64,000 nucleotides of DNA from Leucobacter celer subsp. astrifaciens. Its GTDB lineage: Bacteria > Actinomycetota > Actinomycetes > Actinomycetales > Microbacteriaceae. Shown in pieces: positions 9,354 through 21,432 of the stretch. The position numbers and the translations under genes are program-made. The stretch is from positions 62,001-126,000 of the forward strand of contig NZ_JHEI01000132.1 of NCBI RefSeq assembly GCF_001273835.1. The letters run 5' to 3'. Under the pieces are notes generated by a model. The model was not told the DNA's origin and ran no database searches. It saw nothing but the letters and a program-made list of their open reading frames with translations. Numbering within the stretch: the first letter of the stretch is position 1; each line of letters starts with the position of its first letter.

Positions 9354-9702
9354 TTGCATCGAAGCGGGTGGGCGTGCGAGAATAGACAGGTTCAGTACTC
9401 CGCCCTTCGGTGCGGGTCACTGCCAGGTAGTGCATAGCCGCTCCGGTACGCCGGGGTTCGGGCTAGGCCGCGGGTAGCGAACAACTACCCGCACGCCAGT
9501 CGGCGGCCAGACGCGAGTCCGGCCGTCTTCGTGTGTGCGGGGCCGTGCGAAAGCGCGTTTTGACAGGTGAACAGAGACCCAGCACGTGGTGCCCACCGGC
9601 ACCTCACTGCCAGGGCGCTGGTACGTAAGACGTCCAATGCCGCCATCCCCTGCGACAAGCTCGGGGCGAGCGGTACGACGCAAGTAGAAAGTAGAGAGTC
9701 AC
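9354..9702 (+). promoter_or_regulatory. S10-operon promoter region and long 5' leader
   Basis: A possible promoter is TTGCAT (9354-9359), an 18-base spacer and GAGAAT (9378-9383). The following 300 bases have no gene but can fold: GCGGGTAG (9470-9477) pairs with 9485-9492, and 9504-9525 forms a stem of CGGCC and GAC closed by a GCGA tetraloop. S10 operons are often controlled by their leader RNA through ribosomal protein binding, so a regulatory leader is plausible but inferred. Confidence 0.4.
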
Positions 9703-10011
9703 ATGGCGGGACAGAAGATCCGCATCCGACTGAAGTCGTATGACCACGAGGTCATCGACAGCTCCGCACGCAAGATCGTCGACACGGTGACCCGCGCGGG
9801 TGCGACCGTGATCGGCCCCGTGCCGCTCCCCACGGAGAAGAACGTGATCGCCGTGATCCGTTCGCCCCACAAGTACAAGGACAGCCGCGAGCACTTCGAG
9901 AAGCGCACGCACAAGCGCCTGATCGACATCGTCGATCCCACCCCGAAGGCCGTCGATTCGCTCATGCGTCTCGACCTGCCTGCCGACGTCAACATCGAGA
10001 TCAAGCTCTAA
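9703..10011 (+). CDS. rpsJ: 30S ribosomal protein S10
   Basis: Small-subunit head protein (uS10), also NusE in antitermination. The 102 residues start [19 protein letters not shown] and contain the RTHKRLIDI segment near residue 67, as in all bacterial S10. First gene of the S10 operon; the start is ATG with GTAGAGAG upstream. Followed after 14 bases by rplC. Confidence 0.97.
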   Translation: MAGQKIRIRLKSYDHEVIDSSARKIVDTVTRAGATVIGPVPLPTEKNVIAVIRSPHKYKDSREHFEKRTHKRLIDIVDPTPKAVDSLMRLDLPADVNIEIKL

Positions 10012-10025
10012 GGGGGGATCCGGAC

Positions 10026-10679
10026 ATGTCAGCAGTACGTAACGTGAAGGGTCTCCTGGGCACCAAGCTCGGCATGACTCAGGTGTGGGACGAGAACGGC
10101 AAGGTCGTTCCCGTGACCGTCATCGAGGTGGCTCCCAACGTGGTCACCCAGATCCGCACCCCCGAGGTCGACGGCTACAGCGCCGTGCAGATCGCCGCGG
10201 GTCAGATCGACCCCCGCAAGGTGAACAAGCCGAGCGCCGGCCACTTCGAGAAGGCCGGGGTCACGCCCCGCCGCCACCTCACCGAGGTGCGCACGTCGGA
10301 CGCGTCCGAGTACGCGCTCGGCCAGGAGCTCACCGTCGACGGTACCTTCGAGGCCGGTCAGCTGATCGACGTCGTCGGCACGTCGAAGGGCAAGGGCTTC
10401 GCCGGTGCCATGAAGCGTCACAACTTCTCCGGCGTCGGCGCGTCGCACGGCGCACACCGCAACCACCGCAAGCCGGGTTCGATCGGCGGCGCCGCGACCC
10501 CCGGTCGCGTGTTCAAGGGCCAGCGCATGCCCGGTCGCATGGGTGGCGAGCGCGTCACCGTGCAGAACCTGACCGTGCAGGCGATCGATGCCGAGAAGGG
10601 CCTCATCCTCGTCAAGGGTGCGGTTCCCGGTGCTCGCGGCCGTCTCGTTTTCGTTCGCAACGCAGTGAAGGGGGCGTAG
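10026..10679 (+). CDS. rplC: 50S ribosomal protein L3
   Basis: uL3 of the large subunit, near the peptidyl transferase centre. 217 residues. The start segment [18 protein letters not shown] and the loop rich in Gly, Arg and His ([16 protein letters not shown]) near residues 140-156 identify it. AAGGGGGGAT precedes the ATG, and rplD follows after 3 bases. Confidence 0.97.
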   Translation: MSAVRNVKGLLGTKLGMTQVWDENGKVVPVTVIEVAPNVVTQIRTPEVDGYSAVQIAAGQIDPRKVNKPSAGHFEKAGVTPRRHLTEVRTSDASEYALGQELTVDGTFEAGQLIDVVGTSKGKGFAGAMKRHNFSGVGASHGAHRNHRKPGSIGGAATPGRVFKGQRMPGRMGGERVTVQNLTVQAIDAEKGLILVKGAVPGARGRLVFVRNAVKGA

Positions 10680-10682
10680 TTC

Positions 10683-11336
10683 ATGGCTACCGCTACCAAG
10701 CTCGAGGTGCTCGACGCCAAGGGTAAGAAGGCCGGGTCGGTCGACCTTCCCGAGTCGATCTTCGCCGTCGAGACCAACGTCCCGCTGATCCACCAGGTGG
10801 TCACCGCTCAGCTCGCCGCTGCGCGTCAGGGTACGCACAAGACCAAGAACCGCGGCGAGGTCTCCGGTTCCGGCGTCAAGCCGTTCAAGCAGAAGGGAAC
10901 CGGCCGCGCCCGTCAGGGTTCGGTCCGTGCTCCCGAGCACCGCGGCGGCGGCGTCGTGCACGGCCCGGTGCCGCGCGACTACGCTCAGCGCACCCCCAAG
11001 AAGATGATCGCTGCGGCTCTCCGCGGTGTGCTCTCGGACCGCGCTCGCGGAGGCCGTCTGCATGTCGTCGAGTCGTTCGGCATCGGCGACAAACCCAGCA
11101 CCAAGGCCGCTCGCGAGTTCCTCGCCTCGGTCGCGCCGGGCAAGCGCGTGCTCGTGGTCGTCGACCGCGAGGACGAGGTCACCACGCTCAGCGTGCGCAA
11201 CCTGCCTCAGGTCCACGTGCTGTTCGCAGATCAGCTCAACGCCTACGACGTGGTTGTCAGCGACGATCTCGTCTTCACCAAGGCAGCCTTCGACGCATTC
11301 GTCGGCGGCCGTGCCGCCAAGGAGGAAACGAAGTGA
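10683..11336 (+). CDS. rplD: 50S ribosomal protein L4
   Basis: uL4, a 217-residue protein lining the exit tunnel; in enterobacteria it autoregulates the S10 operon. The extended loop [19 protein letters not shown] near residues 73-91 is diagnostic. Its TGA overlaps the GTG start of rplW (11333), implying coupled translation. Confidence 0.96.
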   Translation: MATATKLEVLDAKGKKAGSVDLPESIFAVETNVPLIHQVVTAQLAAARQGTHKTKNRGEVSGSGVKPFKQKGTGRARQGSVRAPEHRGGGVVHGPVPRDYAQRTPKKMIAAALRGVLSDRARGGRLHVVESFGIGDKPSTKAAREFLASVAPGKRVLVVVDREDEVTTLSVRNLPQVHVLFADQLNAYDVVVSDDLVFTKAAFDAFVGGRAAKEETK

Positions 11337-11632
11337 GCCTGAACAAGTCCGCACACGACGTCATCATCCGCCCCGTCGTCTCCGAGAAGAGCTACGGCCT
11401 CATCGACGCCAACGGCCAGTACACCTTCGAGGTGCAGCCGACCGCTTCGAAGACCGAGATCAAGCTCGCGATCGAGCAGGTGTTCAACGTGAAGGTCGCC
11501 AAGATCAACACGCTGACCCGCAAGGGCAAGACCCGCCGCACGAAGTTTGGCCTGGGCAAGCGCAAGGACACCAAGCGCGCCATCGTCACGCTGAAGTCGG
11601 GCTCCATCGACATCTTCACGGCTGCGCTGTAG
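11333..11632 (+). CDS. rplW: 50S ribosomal protein L23
   Basis: uL23, located at the tunnel exit and a docking site for SRP and trigger factor. 99 residues, with [11 protein letters not shown] near residue 12 and the [20 protein letters not shown] segment. It starts with GTG and overlaps the rplD stop by 4 bases. Confidence 0.96.
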   Translation: MSLNKSAHDVIIRPVVSEKSYGLIDANGQYTFEVQPTASKTEIKLAIEQVFNVKVAKINTLTRKGKTRRTKFGLGKRKDTKRAIVTLKSGSIDIFTAAL

Positions 11633-11654
11633 AAGGGGCGAAGAGGAACACAAC

Positions 11655-12491
<837 letters not shown>

Positions 12492-12516
12492 GCGGCAGGT
12501 AGGAAGAGAGTAGAAG

Positions 12517-12798
12517 ATGCCTCGTAGTCTCAAGAAGGGCCCCTTCGTCGACAACCACCTGCTGAACAAGGTGGTTGTCCAGAACGAAGCCGGCACCAAG
12601 AACGTGATCAAGACCTGGTCGCGCCGTTCGATGATCATTCCGGCCATGCTCGGCCACACCATCGCGGTGCACGACGGTCGCAAGCACATCCCGGTGTTCG
12701 TCACCGAGACCATGGTGGGTCACAAGCTGGGCGAGTTCGCGCCCACGCGCACCTTCCGTGGTCACGTGAAGGACGACAAGAAGGGCCGTCGCCGCTAA
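12517..12798 (+). CDS. rpsS: 30S ribosomal protein S19
   Basis: uS19 of the 30S head, 93 residues. [15 protein letters not shown] at the start and [16 protein letters not shown] near residues 68-83 identify it. It lies between rplB and rplV in the usual order. Confidence 0.97.
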   Translation: MPRSLKKGPFVDNHLLNKVVVQNEAGTKNVIKTWSRRSMIIPAMLGHTIAVHDGRKHIPVFVTETMVGHKLGEFAPTRTFRGHVKDDKKGRRR

Positions 12799-12823
12799 GC
12801 GGTGACGTGAAGGAGGAAGAGAA

Positions 12824-13204
12824 ATGGTGGAGTCGATCGCACGCGTGCGTCATATCCGCATCACCCCCCAGAAGGCCCGTCGCGTCGTTGACCTGATCCG
12901 CGGCAAGAACGCGCAGGAGGCCCTGGCCATCCTGAAGTTCGCCCCGCAGGCCGCCTCGGAGCCGATTTTCAAGCTCGTCGCCTCTGCGATCGCGAACGCG
13001 CGAGTGAAGGCCGACAAGGAGAACCTGCGTCTCAACGAGGACGAGCTGGTCATCGCTCGCGCCTTCGTCGACGAGGGCGCAACGCTCAAGCGTTTCCGCC
13101 CCCGTGCACAGGGTCGCGCATTCCGCATCAACAAGCGGACGAGCCACATCACCGTCGTTCTGCAGACGGCCGATGAGCTCGCCGCCGTGAAGAAGGGAGC
13201 CTAA
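12824..13204 (+). CDS. rplV: 50S ribosomal protein L22
   Basis: uL22, whose beta hairpin reaches into the exit tunnel; changes there can give macrolide resistance. 126 residues. The segment [17 protein letters not shown] (residues 12-28) and the hairpin [19 protein letters not shown] are present. GAAGGAGGAAGAG precedes the ATG. Confidence 0.97.
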   Translation: MVESIARVRHIRITPQKARRVVDLIRGKNAQEALAILKFAPQAASEPIFKLVASAIANARVKADKENLRLNEDELVIARAFVDEGATLKRFRPRAQGRAFRINKRTSHITVVLQTADELAAVKKGA

Positions 13205-13207
13205 GGT

Positions 13208-13966
13208 ATGGGCCAGAAGATTCATCCCTACGGCTTCCGCCTCGGGATCACCACCGACCACGTGTCGCGCTGGTTCTCGGACTCGACCAAGAAGGGTCAG
13301 CGTTACGCCGACTACCTGGCCGAGGACATCAAGATCCGCCAGCACCTGACGAAGCAGCTCGATCGCGCCGGCGTCTCGCGCGTCGAGATCGAGCGCACCC
13401 GTGATCGCGTCCGCGTGGATATCCACTCGGCGCGTCCCGGCATCGTCATCGGCCGCCGCGGCGCCGAGGCCGAGCGCATCCGCGCCGACCTCGAGAAGCT
13501 GACCGGCAAGCAGATCCAGCTCAACATCCTCGAGGTGAAGAACCCCGAGGCCGACGCCCAGCTCGTCGCGCAGGGCATCGCCGAGCAGCTCGCCGCTCGC
13601 GTGGCATTCCGCCGCGCGATGCGCAAGGGCCTGCAGGGCGCCCAGCGCGCCGGTGCCAAGGGCATCCGCATCCAGGTCTCCGGCCGCCTCGGCGGCGCCG
13701 AGATGAGCCGTTCGGAGTTCTACCGCGAGGGTCGCGTGCCGCTGCACACCCTTCGCGCGAACATCGACTACGGCTTCTACGAGGCGAAGACCACCTTCGG
13801 TCGTATCGGCGTGAAGGTCTGGATCTACAAGGGCGATCTGACCAATAAGGAACTCGCTCGCGAGCAGGCGGCCCAGAAGCCGTCGCGCGACCGCGGCGAT
13901 CGTCGCCGTGCGCCCCGTGGCGCTCAGGCCGAGGCTGCACCCGCTGCAGCAGGAGCGGAGAAGTAA
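13208..13966 (+). CDS. rpsC: 30S ribosomal protein S3
   Basis: uS3, part of the mRNA entry site. 252 residues: a KH domain with [14 protein letters not shown] around residues 79-92, then the C-terminal S3 domain ([20 protein letters not shown]). The last 40 residues form an Ala/Arg/Glu-rich tail, longer than in E. coli and common in actinobacteria. Next gene follows after 2 bases. Confidence 0.97.
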   Translation: MGQKIHPYGFRLGITTDHVSRWFSDSTKKGQRYADYLAEDIKIRQHLTKQLDRAGVSRVEIERTRDRVRVDIHSARPGIVIGRRGAEAERIRADLEKLTGKQIQLNILEVKNPEADAQLVAQGIAEQLAARVAFRRAMRKGLQGAQRAGAKGIRIQVSGRLGGAEMSRSEFYREGRVPLHTLRANIDYGFYEAKTTFGRIGVKVWIYKGDLTNKELAREQAAQKPSRDRGDRRRAPRGAQAEAAPAAAGAEK

Positions 13967-13968
13967 GC

Positions 13969-14388
13969 ATGCTGATTCCCCGTCGAGTCAAGTACCGCAA
14001 GCAGCACCACCCCAGCCGCAGCGGTCAGTCGAAGGGCGGCAACACGGTCGCCTTCGGTGAATTCGGTATCCAGGCACTGACCCCCGCCTACGTGACGAAC
14101 CGTCAGATCGAGTCCGCTCGTATCGCGATGACCCGTCACATCAAGCGCGGTGGCAAGGTGTGGATCAACATCTACCCGGACCGTCCCCTCACCAAGAAGC
14201 CCGCGGAAACCCGCATGGGCTCCGGTAAGGGCTCGCCCGAGTGGTGGGTGGCCAATGTCAAGCCGGGCCGCGTCCTCTTCGAGGTCGCCGGTGTCGATGA
14301 GCAGCTCGCTCGTGAGGCGCTCACCCGCGCCATCCACAAGCTGCCTCTGAAGGCCCGCATTATCAAGCGCGAGGAGGGCGACGCGTAA
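13969..14388 (+). CDS. rplP: 50S ribosomal protein L16
   Basis: uL16, needed for the A-site finger region and tRNA accommodation. 139 residues, starting [14 protein letters not shown], with [20 protein letters not shown] near residues 81-100. Its TAA shares one base with the ATG of rpmC. Confidence 0.97.
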   Translation: MLIPRRVKYRKQHHPSRSGQSKGGNTVAFGEFGIQALTPAYVTNRQIESARIAMTRHIKRGGKVWINIYPDRPLTKKPAETRMGSGKGSPEWWVANVKPGRVLFEVAGVDEQLAREALTRAIHKLPLKARIIKREEGDA

Positions 14389-14714
14389 TGGCGATCGGTA
14401 CCAAAGAACTGGCCATCACCGAGCTCGATTCCTTCGAGGACGAGCGTCTGGCCGAGGAGCTCAAGAAGGCCAAGGCCGAGCTCTTCAACCTTCGTTTCCA
14501 GTCGGCCACCGGCCAGCTGGAGAGCCACGGCCGCGTGCGTCAGGTGAAGCGCGACATCGCCCGCATCTACACGGTGCTGCGCGAGCGCGAGCTCGGTATC
14601 CGGGTCACCCCGGCCGCCGCCCCTGCTCCCGCGAAGGCGAAGAAGAGCAGCAAGAAGACCGAGCAGGCGGCAGACACCGCCGACTCGGCTAGCACCGAGA
14701 CGAAGGAGGCCTGA
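14388..14714 (+). CDS. rpmC: 50S ribosomal protein L29 with C-terminal extension
   Basis: uL29, at the tunnel exit next to L23. The core (residues about 8-70, with [15 protein letters not shown]) is standard. The protein is 108 residues against the usual 60-75: the last 40 residues are an Ala/Lys/Thr/Glu-rich, probably disordered tail, a feature found in some actinobacteria. Starts inside the rplP stop codon. Confidence 0.94.
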   Translation: MAIGTKELAITELDSFEDERLAEELKKAKAELFNLRFQSATGQLESHGRVRQVKRDIARIYTVLRERELGIRVTPAAAPAPAKAKKSSKKTEQAADTADSASTETKEA

Positions 14715-14716
14715 CG

Positions 14717-14992
14717 ATGGCTGCTGAGGTCGAGAAGGAACAGCGCGGCTACCGCAAGGCCCGCCGCGGCTACGTCGTCAGCGACAAGATGGACAAGACC
14801 ATCGTCGTCGAGGTCGAGGATCGCGTGAAGCACCCGCTCTACGGCAAGGTCATGCGCCGTTCGTCGAAGGTGAAGGCCCACGACGAGCAGAACACCGCCG
14901 GCATCGGCGATCTCGTACTCATCCATGAGACCCGTCCGCTGAGCGCTTCCAAGCGCTGGCGTCTGGTCGAGATCCTCGAGAAGGCGAAGTAA
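14717..14992 (+). CDS. rpsQ: 30S ribosomal protein S17
   Basis: uS17, a primary 16S rRNA binder. 91 residues with [14 protein letters not shown] and the C-terminal [17 protein letters not shown] motif. Last gene of the S10 group; 32 bases separate it from rplN, with no terminator visible, so transcription probably continues into the spc group. Confidence 0.96.
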   Translation: MAAEVEKEQRGYRKARRGYVVSDKMDKTIVVEVEDRVKHPLYGKVMRRSSKVKAHDEQNTAGIGDLVLIHETRPLSASKRWRLVEILEKAK

Positions 14993-15024
14993 GCCCTTCG
15001 GCTTACTGAGTGAAGGAGTAACAA

Positions 15025-15393
15025 GTGATTCAGCAGGAATCCCGACTCAAGGTCGCCGATAACACCGGCGCCAAGGAGTTGCTCACGATCCGTGTGCTCG
15101 GGGGATCGAAGCGTCGTTACGCCGGTCTCGGCGACACGATCGTCGCGACCGTCAAGGACGCGATCCCCGGCGGCAACGTGAAGAAGGGCGACGTCGTCAA
15201 GGCCGTCGTCGTTCGCACGCGCAAGTCGACCCGTCGTGCCGACGGTTCGTACATCGCGTTCGACGAGAACGCTGCCGTCATTCTCAAGGCAGACGGGGAG
15301 CCCCGCGGCACCCGTATCTTCGGGCCGGTCGGTCGTGAGCTGCGCGATAAGCGGTTCATGAAGATCGTCTCGCTCGCACCGGAGGTGATCTAG
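15025..15393 (+). CDS. rplN: 50S ribosomal protein L14
   Basis: uL14 of the subunit interface. Exactly the usual 122 residues, starting from GTG with AAGGAG about 8 bases upstream: [38 protein letters not shown] closes the protein. First gene of the spc group. Confidence 0.97.
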   Translation: MIQQESRLKVADNTGAKELLTIRVLGGSKRRYAGLGDTIVATVKDAIPGGNVKKGDVVKAVVVRTRKSTRRADGSYIAFDENAAVILKADGEPRGTRIFGPVGRELRDKRFMKIVSLAPEVI

Positions 15394-15397
15394 TCCT

Positions 15398-15760
15398 ATG
15401 GGCGCAAAGATCAAGAAGGGTGACCTCGTCGAGGTCATCTCGGGTCCGTCGCAGGAGCGCGGCGGCTACAAGGGCAAGCAGGGCCACGTCATCGAGGTCC
15501 TGTCCGAGAGCGATCGCATCGTGGTGGAGGGCGTGAACTACGTCACCAAGCACGTGCGCGTCGGCCAGTCGGAGCGCGGCACCCGCGAGGGAGGGATCGA
15601 GACCGTCGAGGCCCCGATCCACGTCTCCAACGTCGCCGTCGTCGACCCCGAGACCAAGAAGCCGACTCGAGTGGGCTTCCGCGTCGAGGAGGTCGAGAAG
15701 GACGGCAAGAAGAAGACCGTTCGCGTGCGCTACGCCAAGAAGTCTGGGAAGGACCTCTAA
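15398..15760 (+). CDS. rplX: 50S ribosomal protein L24
   Basis: uL24, an assembly initiator. 120 residues with the KOW motif [16 protein letters not shown] near the start and the typical EAPIHVSNV stretch near 70. Slightly longer than average through an Arg/Lys-rich end. Its TAA shares a base with the rplE ATG. Confidence 0.96.
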   Translation: MGAKIKKGDLVEVISGPSQERGGYKGKQGHVIEVLSESDRIVVEGVNYVTKHVRVGQSERGTREGGIETVEAPIHVSNVAVVDPETKKPTRVGFRVEEVEKDGKKKTVRVRYAKKSGKDL

Positions 15761-16320
15761 TGACTGAGACCAAGGTTCAGCCCCGTCTCAAGCAGAAGTA
15801 CCGGAACGATATCGTTCCGCAGCTGCGCGAGGAGTTCAGCTACGCCAACATCATGCAGGTTCCCGGCATCGTCAAGGTCGTCGTGAACACCGGTGTCGGC
15901 GATGCGGCTCGCGACAGCAAGGTGATCGAGGGCGCTATCGCGGATCTCATCAAGATCACCGGCCAGAAGCCCATGGTGACCAAGGCCCGCAAGTCCATCG
16001 CGCAGTTCAAGCTGCGCGAGGGTCAGGCCATCGGCGCGCACGTCACCCTCCGGGGCGACCGCGCGTGGGAGTTCCTCGATCGCCTGGTCAACCTGTCGCT
16101 GCCCCGTATCCGCGATTTCCGCGGCCTCTCGGCCAAGCAGTTCGACGGAAACGGCAACTACACCTTCGGATTGACCGAGCAGAGTGTGTTCCACGAGATC
16201 GATCAGGATAAGATTGATCGGGTGCGCGGTTTCGACATCACTGTCGTGACCACCGCGAAGACCGATGACGAGGGTCGTGCGCTGCTTCGTGCGCTCGGCT
16301 TCCCGTTCAAGTCCGAATAA
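15760..16320 (+). CDS. rplE: 50S ribosomal protein L5
   Basis: uL5, which binds 5S rRNA and contacts the P-site tRNA. 186 residues with [20 protein letters not shown] near 29 and [17 protein letters not shown] near 119. It is followed by a hairpin and then rpsH. The S14 gene (rpsZ) that usually lies between them in actinobacteria is not there. Confidence 0.97.
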   Translation: MTETKVQPRLKQKYRNDIVPQLREEFSYANIMQVPGIVKVVVNTGVGDAARDSKVIEGAIADLIKITGQKPMVTKARKSIAQFKLREGQAIGAHVTLRGDRAWEFLDRLVNLSLPRIRDFRGLSAKQFDGNGNYTFGLTEQSVFHEIDQDKIDRVRGFDITVVTTAKTDDEGRALLRALGFPFKSE

Positions 16321-16340
16321 CTGAATAGTCCAAGCGGCGA

Positions 16341-16367
16341 GGGTGCCCGGGAGTTTCCCGGGCACCC
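16341..16367 (+). terminator. Hairpin between rplE and rpsH
   Basis: An 11-bp perfect stem, GGGTGCCCGGG (16341-16351) with 16357-16367, loop AGTTT. It lies where rpsZ would normally be. There is no U-run, so it may tune expression or RNA stability rather than stop transcription. The remaining 70 bases before rpsH hold no other clear signal. Confidence 0.55.
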
Positions 16368-16437
16368 GATCCGTGTGTCACCCAGGTCGCACTCCGCGTA
16401 ACGGTGTGTGATACCAGGCGAGAAAGAAGAGTCACTC

Positions 16438-16836
16438 ATGACTATGACTGATCCGGTCGCAGATATGCTGACCCGGCTGCGCAATGCCAATTCTGCGCAT
16501 CATGAAGACGTTTCGCTTCCCGGCTCGAAGCTGAAGGAGCGGATCGCAGAGATCCTCAAGCGCGAAGGCTACATCAAGGACTGGAAGGTCGAGGCCGCAC
16601 GCGTCGGAACGACCCTCACCATGTCGCTGAAGTACGGCCCGAACCGCGAGCGCTCGATCGAGGGCATCAAGCGCGTGTCCAAGCCCGGTCTCCGGGTGTA
16701 CGCGGGCTCCACTGAGATCCCGAGCGTGCTCGGCGGTCTCGGCATCGCGATCCTGTCCACCTCCTCGGGGCTCCTCACCGACCGCGAGGCTGAGCAGAAG
16801 GGCGTCGGCGGGGAAGTCCTCGCCTACGTGTGGTAA
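16438..16836 (+). CDS. rpsH: 30S ribosomal protein S8
   Basis: uS8, a 16S central-domain binder and, in E. coli, the translational repressor of the spc operon. The ATG at 16438, after GAGAAAGAAGAG, gives the standard 132 residues ([18 protein letters not shown]); the frame is open from 16408 but those codons are not conserved. [21 protein letters not shown], split by position about 108-128, closes the protein in the usual manner. Confidence 0.96.
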   Translation: MTMTDPVADMLTRLRNANSAHHEDVSLPGSKLKERIAEILKREGYIKDWKVEAARVGTTLTMSLKYGPNRERSIEGIKRVSKPGLRVYAGSTEIPSVLGGLGIAILSTSSGLLTDREAEQKGVGGEVLAYVW

Positions 16837-16842
16837 GCCGTC

Positions 16843-17379
16843 ATGTCACGTATTGGTAAGCTTCCCATCACCGTCCCCGGTGGTGTAGACGTCAAGATCG
16901 AGGGCCAGAAGGTCACGGTCAAAGGTTCGAAGGGCGAGCTGTCGCTCGTCGTCGCCGAGCCCATCCGCGTTGCTCTCGAGGACGGCCAGGTGCTGGTCAC
17001 CCGTCCCGACGATGAGCGCAACTCCCGAGCGCTGCACGGTCTGACCCGCACGCTCATCAACAACAACATCATCGGCGTCACCGAGGGCTACGTGAAGCAG
17101 CTCGAGGTCGTCGGTACGGGCTACCGTGTGCAGCAGAAGGGTGCCGGCCTCGAGCTCGCGCTCGGCTTCTCGCACCCCGTGAACGTCGACGCCCCCGAGG
17201 GCATCACCCTCGCGGTCGAGGGCAACACCAAGATCACGGTGAGCGGGATCTCGAAGCAGGCGGTCGGCGAGGCCGCCGCCAACATCCGCAAGCTGAAGAA
17301 GCCGGAGCCCTACAAGGGCAAGGGCATTCGCTACGCGGGCGAGAACGTCCGTCGCAAGGCAGGAAAGGCTGGTAAGTAA
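16843..17379 (+). CDS. rplF: 50S ribosomal protein L6
   Basis: uL6, near the factor-binding site. 178 residues with two similar beta domains; [17 protein letters not shown] at the start and [15 protein letters not shown] near residue 153 at the conserved C-terminus. Confidence 0.97.
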   Translation: MSRIGKLPITVPGGVDVKIEGQKVTVKGSKGELSLVVAEPIRVALEDGQVLVTRPDDERNSRALHGLTRTLINNNIIGVTEGYVKQLEVVGTGYRVQQKGAGLELALGFSHPVNVDAPEGITLAVEGNTKITVSGISKQAVGEAAANIRKLKKPEPYKGKGIRYAGENVRRKAGKAGK

Positions 17380-17382
17380 CCC

Positions 17383-17757
17383 ATGGCCGCTTCAGTGTCT
17401 CGGGCTAAGGGCCGTTCGGCTGCGCGTGTGCGCCGCCACGCCCGCCTGCGTAAGAAGATTGTCGGTACGGAGGCTCGTCCCCGTCTTGTGGTGAACCGCT
17501 CGGCTCGCCACGTATTCGTCCAGGTCGTCGATGACTCGAAGGGCATCACCGTCGCTTCGGCCTCCACCATGGAAGCCGATCTGCGCTCCTTCGAGGGCGA
17601 CAAGACGGCGAAGGCCCGCAAGGTCGGCGAGCTCGTCGCCGAGCGCGCGAAGAGCGCCGGTGTCGGCGCCGTGGTGTTCGACCGCGGTGGCAGCAAGTAC
17701 GCGGGTCGTGTCGCGGCGATCGCCGACGGCGCTCGCGAAGGGGGGCTGACCCTGTGA
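17383..17757 (+). CDS. rplR: 50S ribosomal protein L18
   Basis: uL18, a 5S rRNA-binding protein. 124 residues with [18 protein letters not shown] basic start, [18 protein letters not shown] near 37 and the C-terminal [20 protein letters not shown]. Its stop overlaps the GTG of rpsE. Confidence 0.96.
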   Translation: MAASVSRAKGRSAARVRRHARLRKKIVGTEARPRLVVNRSARHVFVQVVDDSKGITVASASTMEADLRSFEGDKTAKARKVGELVAERAKSAGVGAVVFDRGGSKYAGRVAAIADGAREGGLTL

Positions 17758-18458
17758 GCAACGAAACGAAGGAGCAGGAAGTGTCTGCAGAGGCGACTGA
17801 GACCCAGGCCGCTGCGGCCCCGGCTCAGGATCACCGCAACGAGCCCCGCGAGCAGCGTCGCGGAAGCCGCGATCGCGGCACCCGTGGCGAGCGCGGCGGT
17901 CGCGACCGCAGCGAGAGCCAGTTCCTCGAGCGCGTCGTCACCATCAACCGCGTCTCGAAGGTCGTCAAGGGCGGTCGTCGCTTCAGCTTCACCGCGCTCG
18001 TGGTGGTCGGCGACGGCAACGGCACCGTGGGTGTCGGCTACGGCAAGGCGAAGGAGGTGCCCCTCGCCATCTCCAAGGGTGTCGAGGAGGCCAAGAAGAA
18101 CTTCTTCCGCGTGCCCCGCGTCGGCAGCACCATCCCGCACCCGGTGCAGGGCGAGGCCGCAGCCGGCGTCGTTCTCCTGCGTCCCGCGGCAGCGGGTACC
18201 GGTGTTATCGCCGGTGGCCCGGTTCGCGCCGTGCTCGAGTGCGCCGGCATTCACGACGTGCTGAGCAAGTCGCTCGGCTCGTCGAACACCCTGAACATCG
18301 TGCACGCGACCGTCGAGGCGCTGCAGCAGCTCGAGGAGCCCCGCTCCGTCGCAGCCCGCCGCGGTCTCGACTTCGACCGCGTCGCCCCGGCTCGCATCGT
18401 GCGCGCCGAGGCGAAGGCCGCGGCCGACGCTGCCGCGAAGGCAAAGGCAGGTGCGTAA
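17754..18458 (+). CDS. rpsE: 30S ribosomal protein S5
   Basis: uS5, involved in decoding accuracy and mRNA unwinding. 234 residues: a 55-residue hydrophilic Glu/Arg-rich leader, the double-stranded RNA-binding S5 domain with [18 protein letters not shown] near 70, and the C-terminal domain with [15 protein letters not shown]. Two starts have a ribosome binding site: GTG 17754, which overlaps rplR, and GTG 17781 behind AAGGAG at 17768. The first is used here because of the coupling. Confidence 0.95.
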   Translation: MSNETKEQEVSAEATETQAAAAPAQDHRNEPREQRRGSRDRGTRGERGGRDRSESQFLERVVTINRVSKVVKGGRRFSFTALVVVGDGNGTVGVGYGKAKEVPLAISKGVEEAKKNFFRVPRVGSTIPHPVQGEAAAGVVLLRPAAAGTGVIAGGPVRAVLECAGIHDVLSKSLGSSNTLNIVHATVEALQQLEEPRSVAARRGLDFDRVAPARIVRAEAKAAADAAAKAKAGA

Positions 18459-18646
18459 TGGCGAAGAGCCTGAAGATTACGCAGACGAAGTCCGTTATCA
18501 GTGAGAAGCAGAACCAGCGCGATACGCTGCGCAGCCTCGGCCTCAAGAAGATCGGCCAGACGGTCGTTCGCGAGGACACCAAGGCCAACCGCGGCTATGT
18601 GCGTGCTGTCGCTCACCTGGTAGAGGTTGAGGAGGTCGACGCATGA
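18458..18646 (+). CDS. rpmD: 50S ribosomal protein L30
   Basis: uL30, 62 residues: [20 protein letters not shown], then [17 protein letters not shown]. Standard size. It shares one base with the rpsE stop and its own stop overlaps the ATG of rplO, so the three genes are tightly coupled. Confidence 0.96.
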   Translation: MAKSLKITQTKSVISEKQNQRDTLRSLGLKKIGQTVVREDTKANRGYVRAVAHLVEVEEVDA

Positions 18647-19104
18647 GCGACAAGAACGAAGAGCGCGAGCAGGTGCTCAAGGCGCATCACCTGCGTCCGG
18701 CTCCGGGCGCCAAGAAGGCCAAGACCCGCGTGGGTCGCGGCGAGGCGTCGAAGGGCAAGACCGCGGGTCGCGGCACCAAGGGCACCAAGGCCCGCTACCA
18801 GGTGAAGGCCGGCTTCGAGGGTGGGCAGATGCCGCTGCACATGCGCACCCCGAAGCTGCGCGGCTTCAAGAACCCGTTCCGCACCGAGTACCAGGTGGTG
18901 AACGTCGCCAAGCTCGCAGAGCTCTACCCGAAGGGTGGCGAGGTCACCGTCGAGGATCTCGTGGCCAAGGGCGCCGTCCGCAAGAACCAGCCCGTCAAGG
19001 TGCTGGGCGACGGCGACCTGCAGGTCAAGCTCGTCGTGCAGGTGGACAAGGTCTCCGGCTCGGCCGAGCAGAAGATCGTCGCCGCCGGCGGAGAGATCAA
19101 GTAA
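18643..19104 (+). CDS. rplO: 50S ribosomal protein L15
   Basis: uL15, an assembly protein of the large subunit. 153 residues with the glycine/lysine-rich N-terminal segment [19 protein letters not shown] near 28-46 and [18 protein letters not shown] near 65. Last gene of the spc group before a strong terminator. Confidence 0.97.
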   Translation: MSDKNEEREQVLKAHHLRPAPGAKKAKTRVGRGEASKGKTAGRGTKGTKARYQVKAGFEGGQMPLHMRTPKLRGFKNPFRTEYQVVNVAKLAELYPKGGEVTVEDLVAKGAVRKNQPVKVLGDGDLQVKLVVQVDKVSGSAEQKIVAAGGEIK

Positions 19105-19143
19105 GGGCCCTCCGGGTCCGAACACCTCGAGGATGACTCGAGC

Positions 19144-19199
19144 AGCGGGGGCGTGGCGGAGTCGGCATTCGTGCCGCTCCGCCCACCCCCGCTTTTTCT
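19144..19199 (+). terminator. rplO intrinsic terminator
   Basis: A long stem (AGCGGGGGCGTGGCGGAG... against ...CTCCGCCCACCCCCGCT, 19144-19192) closed by CGGCATTCGTGCCG ends in TTTTTCTT. This is the clearest intrinsic terminator in the ribosomal region and separates spc genes from secY-adk-map. Confidence 0.88.
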
Positions 19200-19225
19200 T
19201 CACACCAGCCCGGCTCTGAGCTGAA

Positions 19226-19420
19226 CTCGCGCTGTGGCGCGAGGACGGAAGCGCAGGCGAGCGCACAGTTTCGCCCGTAGCCTTTTAGAACTCGCGCTGT
19301 AGCGCGAGGACGAAGCGGCGGCGAACGCTGCGCGTTCCCCCTTAGCCAGCTTTGTTCTTGCTCGCGCTGTAGCGCGAGGACGAAGCGCGGTGAACGCTTC
19401 GCGTCCACCTTTAGCAGCTT
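19226..19420. repeat. Three tandem 65-70 bp repeats upstream of secY
   Basis: Units begin at 19226, 19291 and 19361. Each opens with a mini-palindrome, CTCGCGCTGTAGCGCGAG in the second and third copies and with one change in the first, then GACGAAGCG-type sequence and ends in TTTAGCAGCTT-like sequence. They fill most of the 391-base gap between rplO and secY. No coding potential is seen. They lie where a secY promoter is expected. Confidence 0.75.
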
Positions 19421-19495
19421 CGTCCGTGTAGGCTGGTGCAATCGGTTTCTCGTCGTCAGGCGAAGGCCCCTAACGACGTTCCCAGGAGGCAGATT

Positions 19496-20817
<1,322 letters not shown>

Positions 20818-20821
<4 letters not shown>

Positions 20822-21429
20822 CGGATTCATCGACGGAACGCACCACCGCGCGACTGCTCATCATCGGTCCGCCCGGCGCAGGCAAGGGCACCCAGGCCTC
20901 CCGCATCGCCGAGCGCTACGGGGTCCCCGCGATCTCCACCGGCGACATCTTCCGCGCCAACATCAAGGGCGGAACCGAGCTCGGCCGTCGGGTGCAGGCG
21001 ATCATCGAGGCCGGAGAGCTCGTGCCGGACTCACTCACGAACGAGATCGTGGCCGATCGCCTGGCCCAGGCCGACGCGGCGAACGGCTTCCTGCTCGACG
21101 GCTACCCCCGTACCGTCGACCAGGTGCACGCCCTCGACGGCATGCTCGAGGGCTCTTCGCTCGACGCGGTCGTGCTGCTCGAGGCCGACACCGACGAGGT
21201 CGTGGCGCGTCTGCTCAAGCGCGCCGAGCTCGAGGGCCGCGCCGACGACACCGAGGCCGTGATCCGTCACCGGCAAGAGGTGTACGCGGAGCAGACCGCA
21301 CCGCTCATCGAACTCTTCTCGGAGCGGGGCATCCTCGTGAGCGTCGACGGTCTCGGCACCGTCGACGAGGTCGCGGAGCGCATCGCCTCCGGCCTCGACG
21401 CCCGCCTCTCGGCGACGGCGGGGCGCTAG
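20818..21429 (+). CDS. adk: Adenylate kinase
   Basis: Interconverts 2 ADP with ATP and AMP. From GTG 20818, overlapping the secY stop, the protein has 203 residues. P-loop GPPGAGKGT at 17-25, AMP-binding [10 protein letters not shown] near 42 and LLDGYPRT near 93 are present. The LID segment is short and lacks the Cys4 zinc site, so this is the short-form enzyme. Conserved secY-adk-map order. Confidence 0.95.
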
Positions 21430-21432
21430 CCG

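Noticed and set aside
9417..9683. Small minus-strand frame in the S10 leader
   Set aside because: It has no ribosome binding site or family resemblance and overlaps the predicted leader structure.
19226..19420. CRISPR array
   Set aside because: Only three units of 65-70 bp with degenerate content and no unique spacers of constant length; no cas genes.
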